From the NCBI GenBank assembly GCA_018268915.1, contig JAFDVQ010000006.1:806001-870000 (forward strand): DNA of 64,000 nt, in the 5' to 3' direction. Under the pieces are notes generated by a model. That model worked only from the letters and a program-made list of their open reading frames with translations. It ran no database searches and had not been told where the DNA came from. The position numbers were made by a program, and so were the translations under genes. This stretch comes from Acidobacteriota bacterium. Its GTDB lineage: Bacteria; Acidobacteriota; Terriglobia; Terriglobales; Acidobacteriaceae. Positions 35,797 through 44,351 of the stretch are shown one piece after another. The number at the start of each line of letters is the position of its first letter. Positions within the stretch are counted from its first letter, which is position 1.

Positions 35797-37545
35797 TCAT
35801 CTGGATCTCACTTTTGGGAAAGGGTGAGGAACGATGCCAACACCTTCCTTTACCGCGATTACCGTGTCGATAGGGACGTTGGTGAGTTTGTCGACTTGTC
35901 CGCTGGGCCAGGTGATCTGAAGCGAGTCGATTTTGCCTCGTTTGCCCAGGCCAAAGTGGATGCGCGGATCACTGGCAGACATGTAGCTGGTGCCGCCTTT
36001 CGACTGGTCCACCTGCACAACGCCACCCGACGAAAGCTTCAACAGCGAGCCGATTCCGTCGCGATTCGATTTTGTGCCGATGAGCATGATTTCGACCCAA
36101 TGGTTCGTAGTGCCCTCGTTCCGGAGTACCATTGGCTCTCCGCCGCGGCAGTTGACCGCGATCCCGACCTGGCCGTCGTTGAAAAAGTCGGCCGTTGCAA
36201 GCCCGCGTCCTGCCATCGGCCTATTGAAGTCAGCCCCCAATGACTCGGAAACTTTCTCGAATTTGCCATGGCCGAGATTGCGAAACATCAGCAACGGTTC
36301 CTTGTAGCTGACGAGGCTGTGGTAGAGATGCACGTTATCCAGCATTGCTCCGTTTGCTTGAAGGATGTCTGGCCAGCCGTCGTTGTCGTAGTCCAGGAAT
36401 TTGGCCGCAACCCCGCTCAGCAGGATAGCTTTGTTCCCAATGCCAGAACTGTAAGTGGCGTCTGTGAAAGTGCCGTCGCCGTTGTTGCGGTAAAGGCGAT
36501 TTAACTCGAAGTCGAGGTGAGTGATGTAGATATCGAGATTCCCGTCTCCGTCTACGTCAGCTGCATCGATACCCATGCCTGCTTCGTATCGCCCGTCTTC
36601 GCTGGCAGCAAGTCCGGAGATCAGTGAGACATCGGTGAATGTTCCGTCGTGATTGTTTTCAAAGAGGAAATTCGGCCAGGTATCGTTGGCCACCGCAATG
36701 TCGGGCCAGCCATCGTTGTTCAAGTCGGCGAGTACCATGCTCATGCCCTTGGATTCCGGGCTTCCGACTCCAGATTTTGCGCTCACATCAGTAAATGTGC
36801 CGTCATGGTTGTTGTGATAGAGGGTGGTTTTCTGGCCGCGATAGTTGTTGGGGTTGCAATAAGACCTGTAGCCCGGCTTATGCTCTCCGCACCAGAGATT
36901 GTTCTTCGGTGACCAATCGATATAGTTGGTGACGAGGAGGTCGAGCCATCCATCCTTGTCGAAATCAAACCATCCGGCACTTGAGGACCAATTCCCCTGG
37001 TCTGTCACTCCTGCGTGGGCAGTCACATCCGTGAAGGTGCCATCGCCGTTATTGTGATACAGAATTGCACTCTGATATCCAGTGACGTAGATGTCCGGAA
37101 ATCCATCGTTGTCGAAGTCGCCCACTGCGATTCCCTGGCCATAATGCCCGTCTCCACCGACATGCGCTCTTTCAGTTACGTCACTGAAAGTGCCGTCGCC
37201 GTTGTTATGAAAGAGAGCGGATCGTAGCGGATGGTCAGGTTTGTATGCGTCAGTTGCGGCCGACTGAACGAGATAAAGATCCAGCAATCCGTCCTGATCG
37301 TAGTCGATCCATGCGACACCTGTGCCCATCGTCTCGAGGTAGTACCTCTCATCGGTTTGGGTGGAGTCTTGAACAAAGTCGATACCGGCAGCCTTACGAA
37401 TATCAGTGAAACGTACAGCGGGCGACGAGGGTGCTGTCGCTGTTTTGTTCGACTTTCCGGTTTGCTGTCCCGAGATCCCGATGATGGATGGGGATGTTGC
37501 GAAAATAAGGGCCAGGGTCGCTGCCGGGCTAAACCTCGATCTCAT
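35797..37545 (-). CDS. Exported CRTAC1 family protein (VCBS repeats plus UnbV/ASPIC)
   Basis: A 582-residue paralogue of the neighbouring 33975-35750 protein. It has an ordinary signal peptide (FSPAATLALIFATSPSIIG) instead of a Tat signal, then VCBS repeats with NNGDGTFSDVT and DFDNDGFPDIYVTGY, and a UnbV/ASPIC domain (NRDGIGSLLKL, PRIHFGLGKRG, LQITWPSGQVD). The two proteins share the opening theme VRFTDIRKAAGIDFV against VQFIDVAERAGLKIP. The start overlaps the stop of the upstream TPR gene by four bases. Different export routes for two paralogues suggest different folding needs, for example a cofactor in the Tat protein; this is inference. Confidence 0.87.
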   Translation of the reverse strand: MRSRFSPAATLALIFATSPSIIGISGQQTGKSNKTATAPSSPAVRFTDIRKAAGIDFVQDSTQTDERYYLETMGTGVAWIDYDQDGLLDLYLVQSAATDAYKPDHPLRSALFHNNGDGTFSDVTERAHVGGDGHYGQGIAVGDFDNDGFPDIYVTGYQSAILYHNNGDGTFTDVTAHAGVTDQGNWSSSAGWFDFDKDGWLDLLVTNYIDWSPKNNLWCGEHKPGYRSYCNPNNYRGQKTTLYHNNHDGTFTDVSAKSGVGSPESKGMSMVLADLNNDGWPDIAVANDTWPNFLFENNHDGTFTDVSLISGLAASEDGRYEAGMGIDAADVDGDGNLDIYITHLDFELNRLYRNNGDGTFTDATYSSGIGNKAILLSGVAAKFLDYDNDGWPDILQANGAMLDNVHLYHSLVSYKEPLLMFRNLGHGKFEKVSESLGADFNRPMAGRGLATADFFNDGQVGIAVNCRGGEPMVLRNEGTTNHWVEIMLIGTKSNRDGIGSLLKLSSGGVVQVDQSKGGTSYMSASDPRIHFGLGKRGKIDSLQITWPSGQVDKLTNVPIDTVIAVKEGVGIVPHPFPKVRSR

Positions 37546-40028
37546 AGAGTTCGATCCGAGAGAGAAAGAGCAAACTGCAAAAGCTGCTGACGGTTCTCGG
37601 CAGTGAGTGAGCCGGTTGAATTGGCTGTCGGTGCTGCTGCGCGATCCAGGACTTGCTCAATGCGGCTTATGTCGAGGCTAGGGCCGACACTGCTTTCCTT
37701 GAAACGGCTCAGGACCTCTCTGGCTTTCTCGATTTTGCCGATCTGGAAATAGAGGACGCCCAGGGTCGAATAGGCGCCGGCCCATTCTGGCAGGAGTTCT
37801 ATCGTGCGCTCAAAGCGGGAAGCGGCTTCGTCTGTATTGCCTTCCATAGCTGCAGCGAGTCCAAGTCCCCAGGAGATTTTACCGGAGCCAGGAATCCTTG
37901 TCTGGCCCTTTACCAATGTCTTCTGGGCAGCCAGGAGATCGTTCGAGCGTAGGTCAATCAGGGCAAGTGAAAGGTAGTTCTGATCATTGTCAGGATTGCG
38001 GGTGATCGCGTCACGAAAGATGTCTGCCGCTTTTGCGCCTTCTCCGATGTGTGCGTAGATGTCACCGGTTAATGTGAGATAGGCATCGTCTTTCTGGCCT
38101 TCCTCGGAGATCTGCTTCACGACCTCAAGTGCCTTCGAGTATTGACGCTTCTGAAAGTATGCGTTGGCGAGATTGAACTTCACCTCGTCAGAACCTGAGT
38201 TCGCCTCCAGCGCCAGGTCAAAATGGGCGATCGCATCATCGTAAAGACGATAGCGAGTCAGCAGAACGCCTGTTCCGTTGAGAGTGCGGTAGTCACTCTG
38301 ACTTAGCTTGTCGAGTTCCTGAATTGTCTTTCTCGCGTCGTCTGTCTTCTCAGCCTTCAGATAGGCCTCAGCAAGCATGTAGAGATTCTGGGGCTGATTC
38401 GGGTGTCGCTGGATTTCGGCCTGAAGTTCGGTGATGTCGAGTTGCGTACGAGCGCCTGCACCCAGTTCAGATCGATTGTTGAGGTAGTCGAACAAATGCT
38501 CAAACGGATACGGTCCGGCCTGAGCATTTTTTGACATGGTCTTGAAGACATTCAGATCGCGATTGGCAGCCTCCGTCTCATGCAGGCTTCTTTCAATCAT
38601 CGCAAGCTTGTAGTACCCGTTCGCAGGATCGGGCGCGACCTTTACATACCTTCGCAAAAGTTCGGCGGCCTGAGGAAGCTTCTTGGCTGCGCTCTGAATG
38701 TTTGCAAGTTCGAGTAGGGCGTCTGAGTATTTTGGGTTGTATTTTAGCGTTTCCTGGAAGTACCTCTCCGCCGCTACCGCATCCCCTTGCCGTTCTGCGA
38801 TGAATCCGAGATTGAAAAGGCAAGTGGAACTATGCGGATCGAGTGCGATGCCCCGCTGGAAGTAAGTTTTCGCTTCATCGAATCGACCGAGGTTGCGGTA
38901 CGAAAGACCAAGGAAAGCGTAGGAACGTGCCGATTTCTCAATCTCAAGCAGCCGGTTAAATTCTTCGATTGCTTTCTCTGTCTTTCCGGCCATGAAGTAA
39001 CTTTGTCCGAGTGCCGCGAGGAGGTCGGGACGCTTCGGAGCGATCTTCAAGCCAGATTCGAGAAGGGGAATCGCATCCTCGAAGTAGTTTTGCGACATCG
39101 TAATCTGCGCCATCAAAGAGATGATGTCGACGTTGTCGGGTGCAATCTTGTGCGCACGGACCAGAGCGTCTAGCGCGTCGAGAGGACGCGACTGCCCTGA
39201 GTAACTCTGGGCGAGCAGATAGAGCGCATCTGCATTTTCCGGCTGAAGCTTGGTGGCTCGGCTCAGGATGAGCTCGGCCTTTGCGTTCTCTCCTGTGTGC
39301 AGGAGGACCTGAGCGTAGTTATAAAGGATCTCGGGGCTGTCGGGCTGCAGACCGGCGGCGCGATCTAGAACACCCTGGGCCATCTGGTACTGATGCTCGG
39401 AGGCCATCAGCACCCCCAGCGAGAACTGCACCTGGACATTCTCCTTGTTGCGCTCCGATAGGTCTCCAGCTGTCCGAAGAGCATCCGGGGTGCGATGCGC
39501 CTGAAGGTAAGCTCGCACCAGATTCAGTTGCGCCTGCGGGGTCTTGACATGCTGCAGATAGGGAATCGCCTGAACGGAAGCTCCCTTCATCATCAACAAC
39601 ACACCTAGGTTGTAATTCGCGTCGGCGTTCGCTGGATCGATACGAAGAGCAGAGCGGAACTGCCGCTCTGCAGGTGCAAATTGATGCTGGGCAGCGTAGA
39701 CGTTTCCCAGATTGGTGAGCGTCTTGGGCGAGCCCGGCTTGATGCGAAGTGCATGCTGGAACGATGCGATTGCAGCCGCGAAATCCTGCTGGTTTGATTG
39801 GATAATTCCGAGCAGGTTGTAACCATCGACAGTCGGATGGGATTTGAGTTGCTCAACGGCTTCTGTACGCGCCTCCGCTAACCGGTGCTGAGCAAGTAAA
39901 TTCTCTGCTTCTCGAAAAGGGGATTCAGGAGGATTCTGCAGTGCGAAGGCTGCTGAACAGAGAAAGAGAACAGCGCTAAACCGACAGGCAGATGCCCGGC
40001 TGGATGCGAGCACTGCCTTCAGTGACAT
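37542..40028 (-). CDS. Large exported TPR-repeat protein
   Basis: A protein of about 828 residues made of a signal peptide (FSAVLFLCSAAFALQ) and some twenty tetratricopeptide units, for example LTNLGNVYAAQHQFAPAE, ADANYNLGVLLMMKGASVQA and ALYLLAQSYSGQSRPLDALD. TPR solenoids are protein-protein interaction scaffolds; a role in building a periplasmic complex with the adjacent CRTAC1 proteins is inference. ATG 40028-40026 was chosen because it starts the signal peptide; the frame stays open to 40469 but that extension is antisense-like to the next gene. It follows the fusion gene by 37 bases and overlaps the next CRTAC1 gene by four. Confidence 0.85.
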   Translation of the reverse strand: MSLKAVLASSRASACRFSAVLFLCSAAFALQNPPESPFREAENLLAQHRLAEARTEAVEQLKSHPTVDGYNLLGIIQSNQQDFAAAIASFQHALRIKPGSPKTLTNLGNVYAAQHQFAPAERQFRSALRIDPANADANYNLGVLLMMKGASVQAIPYLQHVKTPQAQLNLVRAYLQAHRTPDALRTAGDLSERNKENVQVQFSLGVLMASEHQYQMAQGVLDRAAGLQPDSPEILYNYAQVLLHTGENAKAELILSRATKLQPENADALYLLAQSYSGQSRPLDALDALVRAHKIAPDNVDIISLMAQITMSQNYFEDAIPLLESGLKIAPKRPDLLAALGQSYFMAGKTEKAIEEFNRLLEIEKSARSYAFLGLSYRNLGRFDEAKTYFQRGIALDPHSSTCLFNLGFIAERQGDAVAAERYFQETLKYNPKYSDALLELANIQSAAKKLPQAAELLRRYVKVAPDPANGYYKLAMIERSLHETEAANRDLNVFKTMSKNAQAGPYPFEHLFDYLNNRSELGAGARTQLDITELQAEIQRHPNQPQNLYMLAEAYLKAEKTDDARKTIQELDKLSQSDYRTLNGTGVLLTRYRLYDDAIAHFDLALEANSGSDEVKFNLANAYFQKRQYSKALEVVKQISEEGQKDDAYLTLTGDIYAHIGEGAKAADIFRDAITRNPDNDQNYLSLALIDLRSNDLLAAQKTLVKGQTRIPGSGKISWGLGLAAAMEGNTDEAASRFERTIELLPEWAGAYSTLGVLYFQIGKIEKAREVLSRFKESSVGPSLDISRIEQVLDRAAAPTANSTGSLTAENRQQLLQFALSLSDRTL

Positions 40029-40065
40029 GCGGGGATTCACCTTCTGCACACCTGGGATAACGTGC

Positions 40066-43000
40066 TTATTGCGCCGATTGTAGCACCGTGAGAGCATCTC
40101 TCGCGCTGGTATTGCCGGGTTGAATCTTGAGCAACTGCTGAAGCACATCGCGAGCTTTCTGGCGATCCGCCTGCATCGCGTAAAGGCGAGCCAGATTGAG
40201 GTACGACTGATCATAAGCCGGAGCCACCGCGATGGCGGTTTTGAATTCCTCTTCAGCTTTGGAGACGTTTTGCTGCCTGACGTGGAGTACGCCCAGATTA
40301 TTGAGAGCTTCCGGGTAAACAGGTCGCAGTGCGATTGCTCGCTCGAGGTATTGGGCAGCCTGCGCCAGTTCGTTTTGCTGTGCAAAGAGCATTCCCAGAC
40401 TGTATTGGACGTCTGGATCATCGGGCCGCAAAGACAGTGCACGCGAAAGAGAATCGTGCGCCTTGTCAAAGGCTCGTTGACGCCGGTACAAGTTGCCGAG
40501 GTTCAGGTGCGCCGTGAAGTAATTTGGGCGAATATCTATGGATTGCTGAAAGTTCCTAATGGCCTCATCTGAGTGTCCCTGCTGAGCCGCGAGCATTCCA
40601 AGGTTGTTCCAGGCTTCTGCAAAATTTGGCCGCAGTTCGACCGTCTTCTGGAGAAAGCCTTTCGCTTCGTCGAGACGGTTCCGACGGAGGTTCAATGTGC
40701 CGAGGTTGTAGTACGCATCTGAGTTGTCAGGTTTGGTCGCGATTACCTGCTGAAAGGACTCAGAAGCCTGATCCAGAAATCCATGCTGGTAGAGGGCAAC
40801 TCCATAGGTGAAGTCGTTTCTCGCGAAGTCGTCTTGGATCAGCAGACCCGGGAACGGCAAAGCGCGTCGAATACTCGTTTGCTTGTCGACAGGTATCGAG
40901 GTGCTATCGGAGTGGAGACGCGAACTGCTCGCAAATCCTTGATATACCTTTACGATCATGCCTTCGCGATCAAGAAGAAGAGAAAGCGGGATTGGCATGT
41001 CGCGCTGGCGATCGAACAGGTTACGGTAGAGAAGGTTGTATATTCCGGCGACCTCCGTTGTCGTGAAAAGAACGGTAGCAGCGGCTTCGTAGCGGATGGC
41101 GCTCTTCCGCGCTTCGGAAACCCGTGTTGAGTCATCGAGGTTGATCGCGATGATTTTCAACTCGTCCGCTTGTGTCGAACCCGACTTAAATTCATCGAGG
41201 AATCGAAGACTTTCCTTAGAGGAAACTGACCAGAAAGTGAGCAGGATTGGCGCGCCACGCAACGACTCAAGCGTATGTTGAACTCCCGCTAGATCATTCA
41301 GCTTGAATGTCGGTGCTCTGAGCGGCTGAACCAGCCATGTCTCTGAATTGCCTGGGAGCTTCTCATCGAACTCCGCCGGACGAGAATGAACGGTCTCTTT
41401 GCCGCTTGAGAAGGCTTCCGCACGAAAATTAGAGTTCCCTTCTTCAAGCAGAATGCGATTCGCCACGGGAAGATTTGCGAATGTCTGAGAGGTGCCCGAG
41501 GGCCAGCGGATTGTTGCTTTGATGGCCCCGTGATGAGTTCCGAGCCCGAAGAAGAGTTCTTTGGTGTGCTGCGAGAGGAAGCCGGAACCAGCCTGAAGAT
41601 ACTTCGTCTGGGTTAGCTCACCCGCAATGACGGTGATGGAAGCGCCAATTGCATCCCGATTGCTTTTTGTGCCGCGAAGACGAAACGAGATGGAACTGCC
41701 GATCTGTGACAGGGCGTTGTGAAAGACCCTGACCTGAGGGGCATTGCGATTCTTTAGAACAACCTCAAGTCGGCCGTCATGGTCGAAATCCGCCAACGCG
41801 AAGGCGCGAGAGTCCTCGCTGGAATCCAGGAGAACCGCTCCGGATGTTTCCGTGAACGTCCCGTCGCGATTGTTTGCAAATGCAACGTTTCGAGCATGAC
41901 CGTGCCAGGTGTAGTCGGAACGAATGAGTTCGTTGATGGCATTCCATCCCCGCTCATATGCGGTAAGTGGGGTAGTGTCCTCTGGTGACTTGGCGACAAC
42001 CTGACGCCAGAAGAAGCCAGCAAGTTCGTCGTTCCGGGGGCTGCTCAGGTATCCATTTGTGACGTAGAGGTCGCTGTAGCCATCGTGATCCCAATCCCAA
42101 AAATCGGACGACCATGACCAGCGTCCCATCTCAACGGCAGCACAGTGCCCGACATTTTCAAACTGCCCATTGCCGCGGTTTCGATAGAGCACATTGCCGC
42201 GGGCATGACGGCGATAAAGTTCCCGTGTGCTGTCGGGAGCCTCGCGGTGAAATTGCGGCTGAGCGGAAATGCGCTGGCCAGCGGCTTCCCACATGCTTGG
42301 AATGTAGATGTCCTGATGGCCATCATTGTCGAAATCTGCCCAGCAACAGCCCATGCCTGCACCGACGCTTTCAATGTGTGCTTCCTTGGAGACGTCTGTG
42401 AAGGTTCCGTTTCCGTTGTTTCGGTAGAGCTGGGAGCTGCCGAAGTCATTGGCAACGAACAGATCCAGTGAACCCTTTCCGGTCGAGTCCCCCCAAGCGC
42501 ACGCGAAGCTGTAACGGTCATTGTTAACCGCGAGGCCAGATGTTTCTGTCGCGTCTGTGAAAGTACCGTCGCCGTTGTTGCGAAACAGGCAGTTGGGCGG
42601 TCCGTTGCGGGCGTCGTAATACGGAACAGGGTAGTTGTACTGCTCTAATCCGAGGTAATACATGTAGAGGCAGAAGTACACATCAAGGCGGCCGTCGTTG
42701 TCGTAATCAGCAATAGCCGCATGGGTAAACGAGCCCTGAGGCGGCCGCGCGAATTTGAATGCATCGCGCTTCAGCGAGAAGGTTCCGTCCCCATTGTTCA
42801 GAAATAGAATGGGCCCGGTGCCGCAAACGACGAGCAGATCCTGTCGTCCACGATTGAGAAAATCTGCGAATAGTGCACAGGCTGTTCGATCGAGAACGCC
42901 TACACCAGCTTTTTCCGTGACATCTTCGAAAGTTCCGTCGCCCCGATTGCGATAGAGACGATTGGGCAGGCCCGCGGATTGGCAGATGTAGAGATCGTCA

Positions 43001-43896
43001 AACCCATCCCCATCGAAGTCGCCCGTCGCAACGCCGTTATTGCCATAAATGTCGATTCCGATCGCACCATCGAGGATGGTTCGCCAATAGTCGGCGCCAT
43101 GGGAAAGCTGCGAACGATATGAGTCGATAGATCCGAGGACCTTGTCAGTTATGTCAATGAACGCTGGGCTCTGAGCTGTGCAAACAGTCTCGCCAGTGAA
43201 GTGCCAGGAATGCGCCTTCCACGATTCAGCACCGTTGCGAGACCATTCCATCTTCCAGGTACCAACGCGTTCTTCGCGTTTCTGATCTCGATGGGTGTTG
43301 ACGATGTCGTAACGGACATCAATCCTCACGGTAAGGGGAGTTGCCGCGACCTGCTCAATATTGAAGATTTCGAATTCGGTGGTCTCGATCGAAGTGGCCG
43401 GTTCCAACCAACTCGCGAGGCTTTTCAAGAATCGCTCGCGGGAGAACTTCCTCGGTTCTGAGTAGGCTCGCCTGACGGCATCGATACCGAAGCCAGATCG
43501 GAGGACAGTCTGATTCGGGTTAGCGGGATCCGAAGCGTCGATTAATGCGTCCAGAAAAGGAGCTGGATCGGTGGAATCGCCATGTCTCCTCTTGAGCGAT
43601 TCACCCCACTCGTTCAGGAGTGCCTCAATCTCGACTGCGAATCGCTCGAGTGGATAATCGTCGGAGCCCGGCTGGATCGTCCGAAAGATGTCTGACAACG
43701 GAGAGTCGGCAGGGTAAAGGGGCGAAAGCCGAATGTCATCTAAAGACAACTCGTTAGGATGTGGACGTTTTGATGCTTCCTGAAGGTAGAGAGGATAGAT
43801 CGGTGCCGGGCGAAACAGGAAGGGGGCAGAACTGAGAAATTTGAGGATTGAACGCCTGGAGACATTCCGGGTTTGAGACCGTCTGGAAGACTTCAT
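40066..43896 (-). CDS. CRTAC1-redoxin-TPR fusion protein
   Basis: A protein of about 1276 residues heading the leftward run. Order: twin-arginine-like signal (SRRSILKFLSSAPFLF), an N-terminal domain of about 250 residues, VCBS repeats (NNGDGTFTDATETSG), a UnbV/ASPIC domain (NRDAIGASITV, LFFGLGTHHG), a thioredoxin-like/redoxin domain (FKLNDLAGVQHTLESLRGAP), and C-terminal TPR units (AYYNLGTLNLRRNRLDEA). In the redoxin domain the usual FWxxxCxxC reads F888-W889-S-V-S-S893-K-E-S896, so both catalytic cysteines are serine and disulfide chemistry should be lost. The fusion joins in one chain the modules that neighbouring genes encode separately. The start is uncertain: ATG 43896 and 43905 are equally plausible. 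Confidence 0.85.
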   Translation of the reverse strand: MKSSRRSQTRNVSRRSILKFLSSAPFLFRPAPIYPLYLQEASKRPHPNELSLDDIRLSPLYPADSPLSDIFRTIQPGSDDYPLERFAVEIEALLNEWGESLKRRHGDSTDPAPFLDALIDASDPANPNQTVLRSGFGIDAVRRAYSEPRKFSRERFLKSLASWLEPATSIETTEFEIFNIEQVAATPLTVRIDVRYDIVNTHRDQKREERVGTWKMEWSRNGAESWKAHSWHFTGETVCTAQSPAFIDITDKVLGSIDSYRSQLSHGADYWRTILDGAIGIDIYGNNGVATGDFDGDGFDDLYICQSAGLPNRLYRNRGDGTFEDVTEKAGVGVLDRTACALFADFLNRGRQDLLVVCGTGPILFLNNGDGTFSLKRDAFKFARPPQGSFTHAAIADYDNDGRLDVYFCLYMYYLGLEQYNYPVPYYDARNGPPNCLFRNNGDGTFTDATETSGLAVNNDRYSFACAWGDSTGKGSLDLFVANDFGSSQLYRNNGNGTFTDVSKEAHIESVGAGMGCCWADFDNDGHQDIYIPSMWEAAGQRISAQPQFHREAPDSTRELYRRHARGNVLYRNRGNGQFENVGHCAAVEMGRWSWSSDFWDWDHDGYSDLYVTNGYLSSPRNDELAGFFWRQVVAKSPEDTTPLTAYERGWNAINELIRSDYTWHGHARNVAFANNRDGTFTETSGAVLLDSSEDSRAFALADFDHDGRLEVVLKNRNAPQVRVFHNALSQIGSSISFRLRGTKSNRDAIGASITVIAGELTQTKYLQAGSGFLSQHTKELFFGLGTHHGAIKATIRWPSGTSQTFANLPVANRILLEEGNSNFRAEAFSSGKETVHSRPAEFDEKLPGNSETWLVQPLRAPTFKLNDLAGVQHTLESLRGAPILLTFWSVSSKESLRFLDEFKSGSTQADELKIIAINLDDSTRVSEARKSAIRYEAAATVLFTTTEVAGIYNLLYRNLFDRQRDMPIPLSLLLDREGMIVKVYQGFASSSRLHSDSTSIPVDKQTSIRRALPFPGLLIQDDFARNDFTYGVALYQHGFLDQASESFQQVIATKPDNSDAYYNLGTLNLRRNRLDEAKGFLQKTVELRPNFAEAWNNLGMLAAQQGHSDEAIRNFQQSIDIRPNYFTAHLNLGNLYRRQRAFDKAHDSLSRALSLRPDDPDVQYSLGMLFAQQNELAQAAQYLERAIALRPVYPEALNNLGVLHVRQQNVSKAEEEFKTAIAVAPAYDQSYLNLARLYAMQADRQKARDVLQQLLKIQPGNTSARDALTVLQSAQ

Positions 43897-44195
43897 TCGG
43901 ATCATGTCAGGCGTGATGCTCGGAATCATAGCATCGGGCGGGCTATTTAAGGCCCTCTGTCTCAATTTCGCGAGCTCAGAGCCTGATGACCAAATTCGTC
44001 GCCTGCTCTTTCGATTTAGTCAAATCAGCCTTCCATTTAGCGACCGTCTAGCTAAAGAGTTCTTAAGGGGAGGTCACCTGAATATTTTATTGATTAGAAG
44101 TTACTTAACTCAGATTGGATGTGGGAATTGCCCGAGATGTGCGGGGTAGCCTGCGCTGCTGCAAAGTTGGTATGAGAGCAAACTACAACTTTTGA

Positions 44196-44223
44196 TTGAC
44201 AAACATTGTGAAAATCGCATAAC
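44196..44223 (+). promoter_or_regulatory. Predicted sigma-70-type promoter of the TonB-dependent receptor gene
   Basis: A perfect -35 TTGACA (44196-44201) and a CATAAC -10 (44218-44223) are 16 bases apart, predicting a start near 44230 and a leader of about 120 bases. The operator-like palindromes begin about ten bases after this start, an arrangement suited to repression. Confidence 0.5.
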
Positions 44224-44238
44224 TTTGCTCGCTAGTTA

Positions 44239-44266
44239 TGAAACCGTTTACAGGAAAACGATTTCA
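44239..44266. promoter_or_regulatory. Two tandem LacI/GalR-type operator-like palindromes
   Basis: TGAAACCGTTTACA (44239-44252) and GGAAAACGATTTCA (44253-44266) are adjacent and both follow the LacI-family pattern of A-rich and T-rich arms around a central CG. The CG centres are 14 bases apart. They lie about +10 to +37 relative to the predicted receptor promoter. No LacI-type regulator gene is in the window. Confidence 0.5.
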
Positions 44267-44351
44267 TTTCGCCCCTGCACCCGAAAAAACCTTGTTCCAC
44301 CGATAAGAAGTGGTGTTCAAGATGAGGAAGCAGGGATCGGAGGTTTTATTT

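Larger units (their letters stand above)
43897..44351. other. Divergent control region between the CRTAC1 run and the receptor gene
   Basis: About 450 bases with no supported gene. The right part (44190-44270) is AT-rich and carries the predicted receptor promoter and two LacI-like palindromes. The leftward promoter was not identified. A good GGAGG at 44339-44343 serves the receptor start. Confidence 0.5.

Noticed and set aside
33975..43500. CRISPR-like regular repeats
   Set aside because: The repeats are coding (VCBS units), degenerate and in frame; there are no exact repeats with unique spacers and no cas genes.
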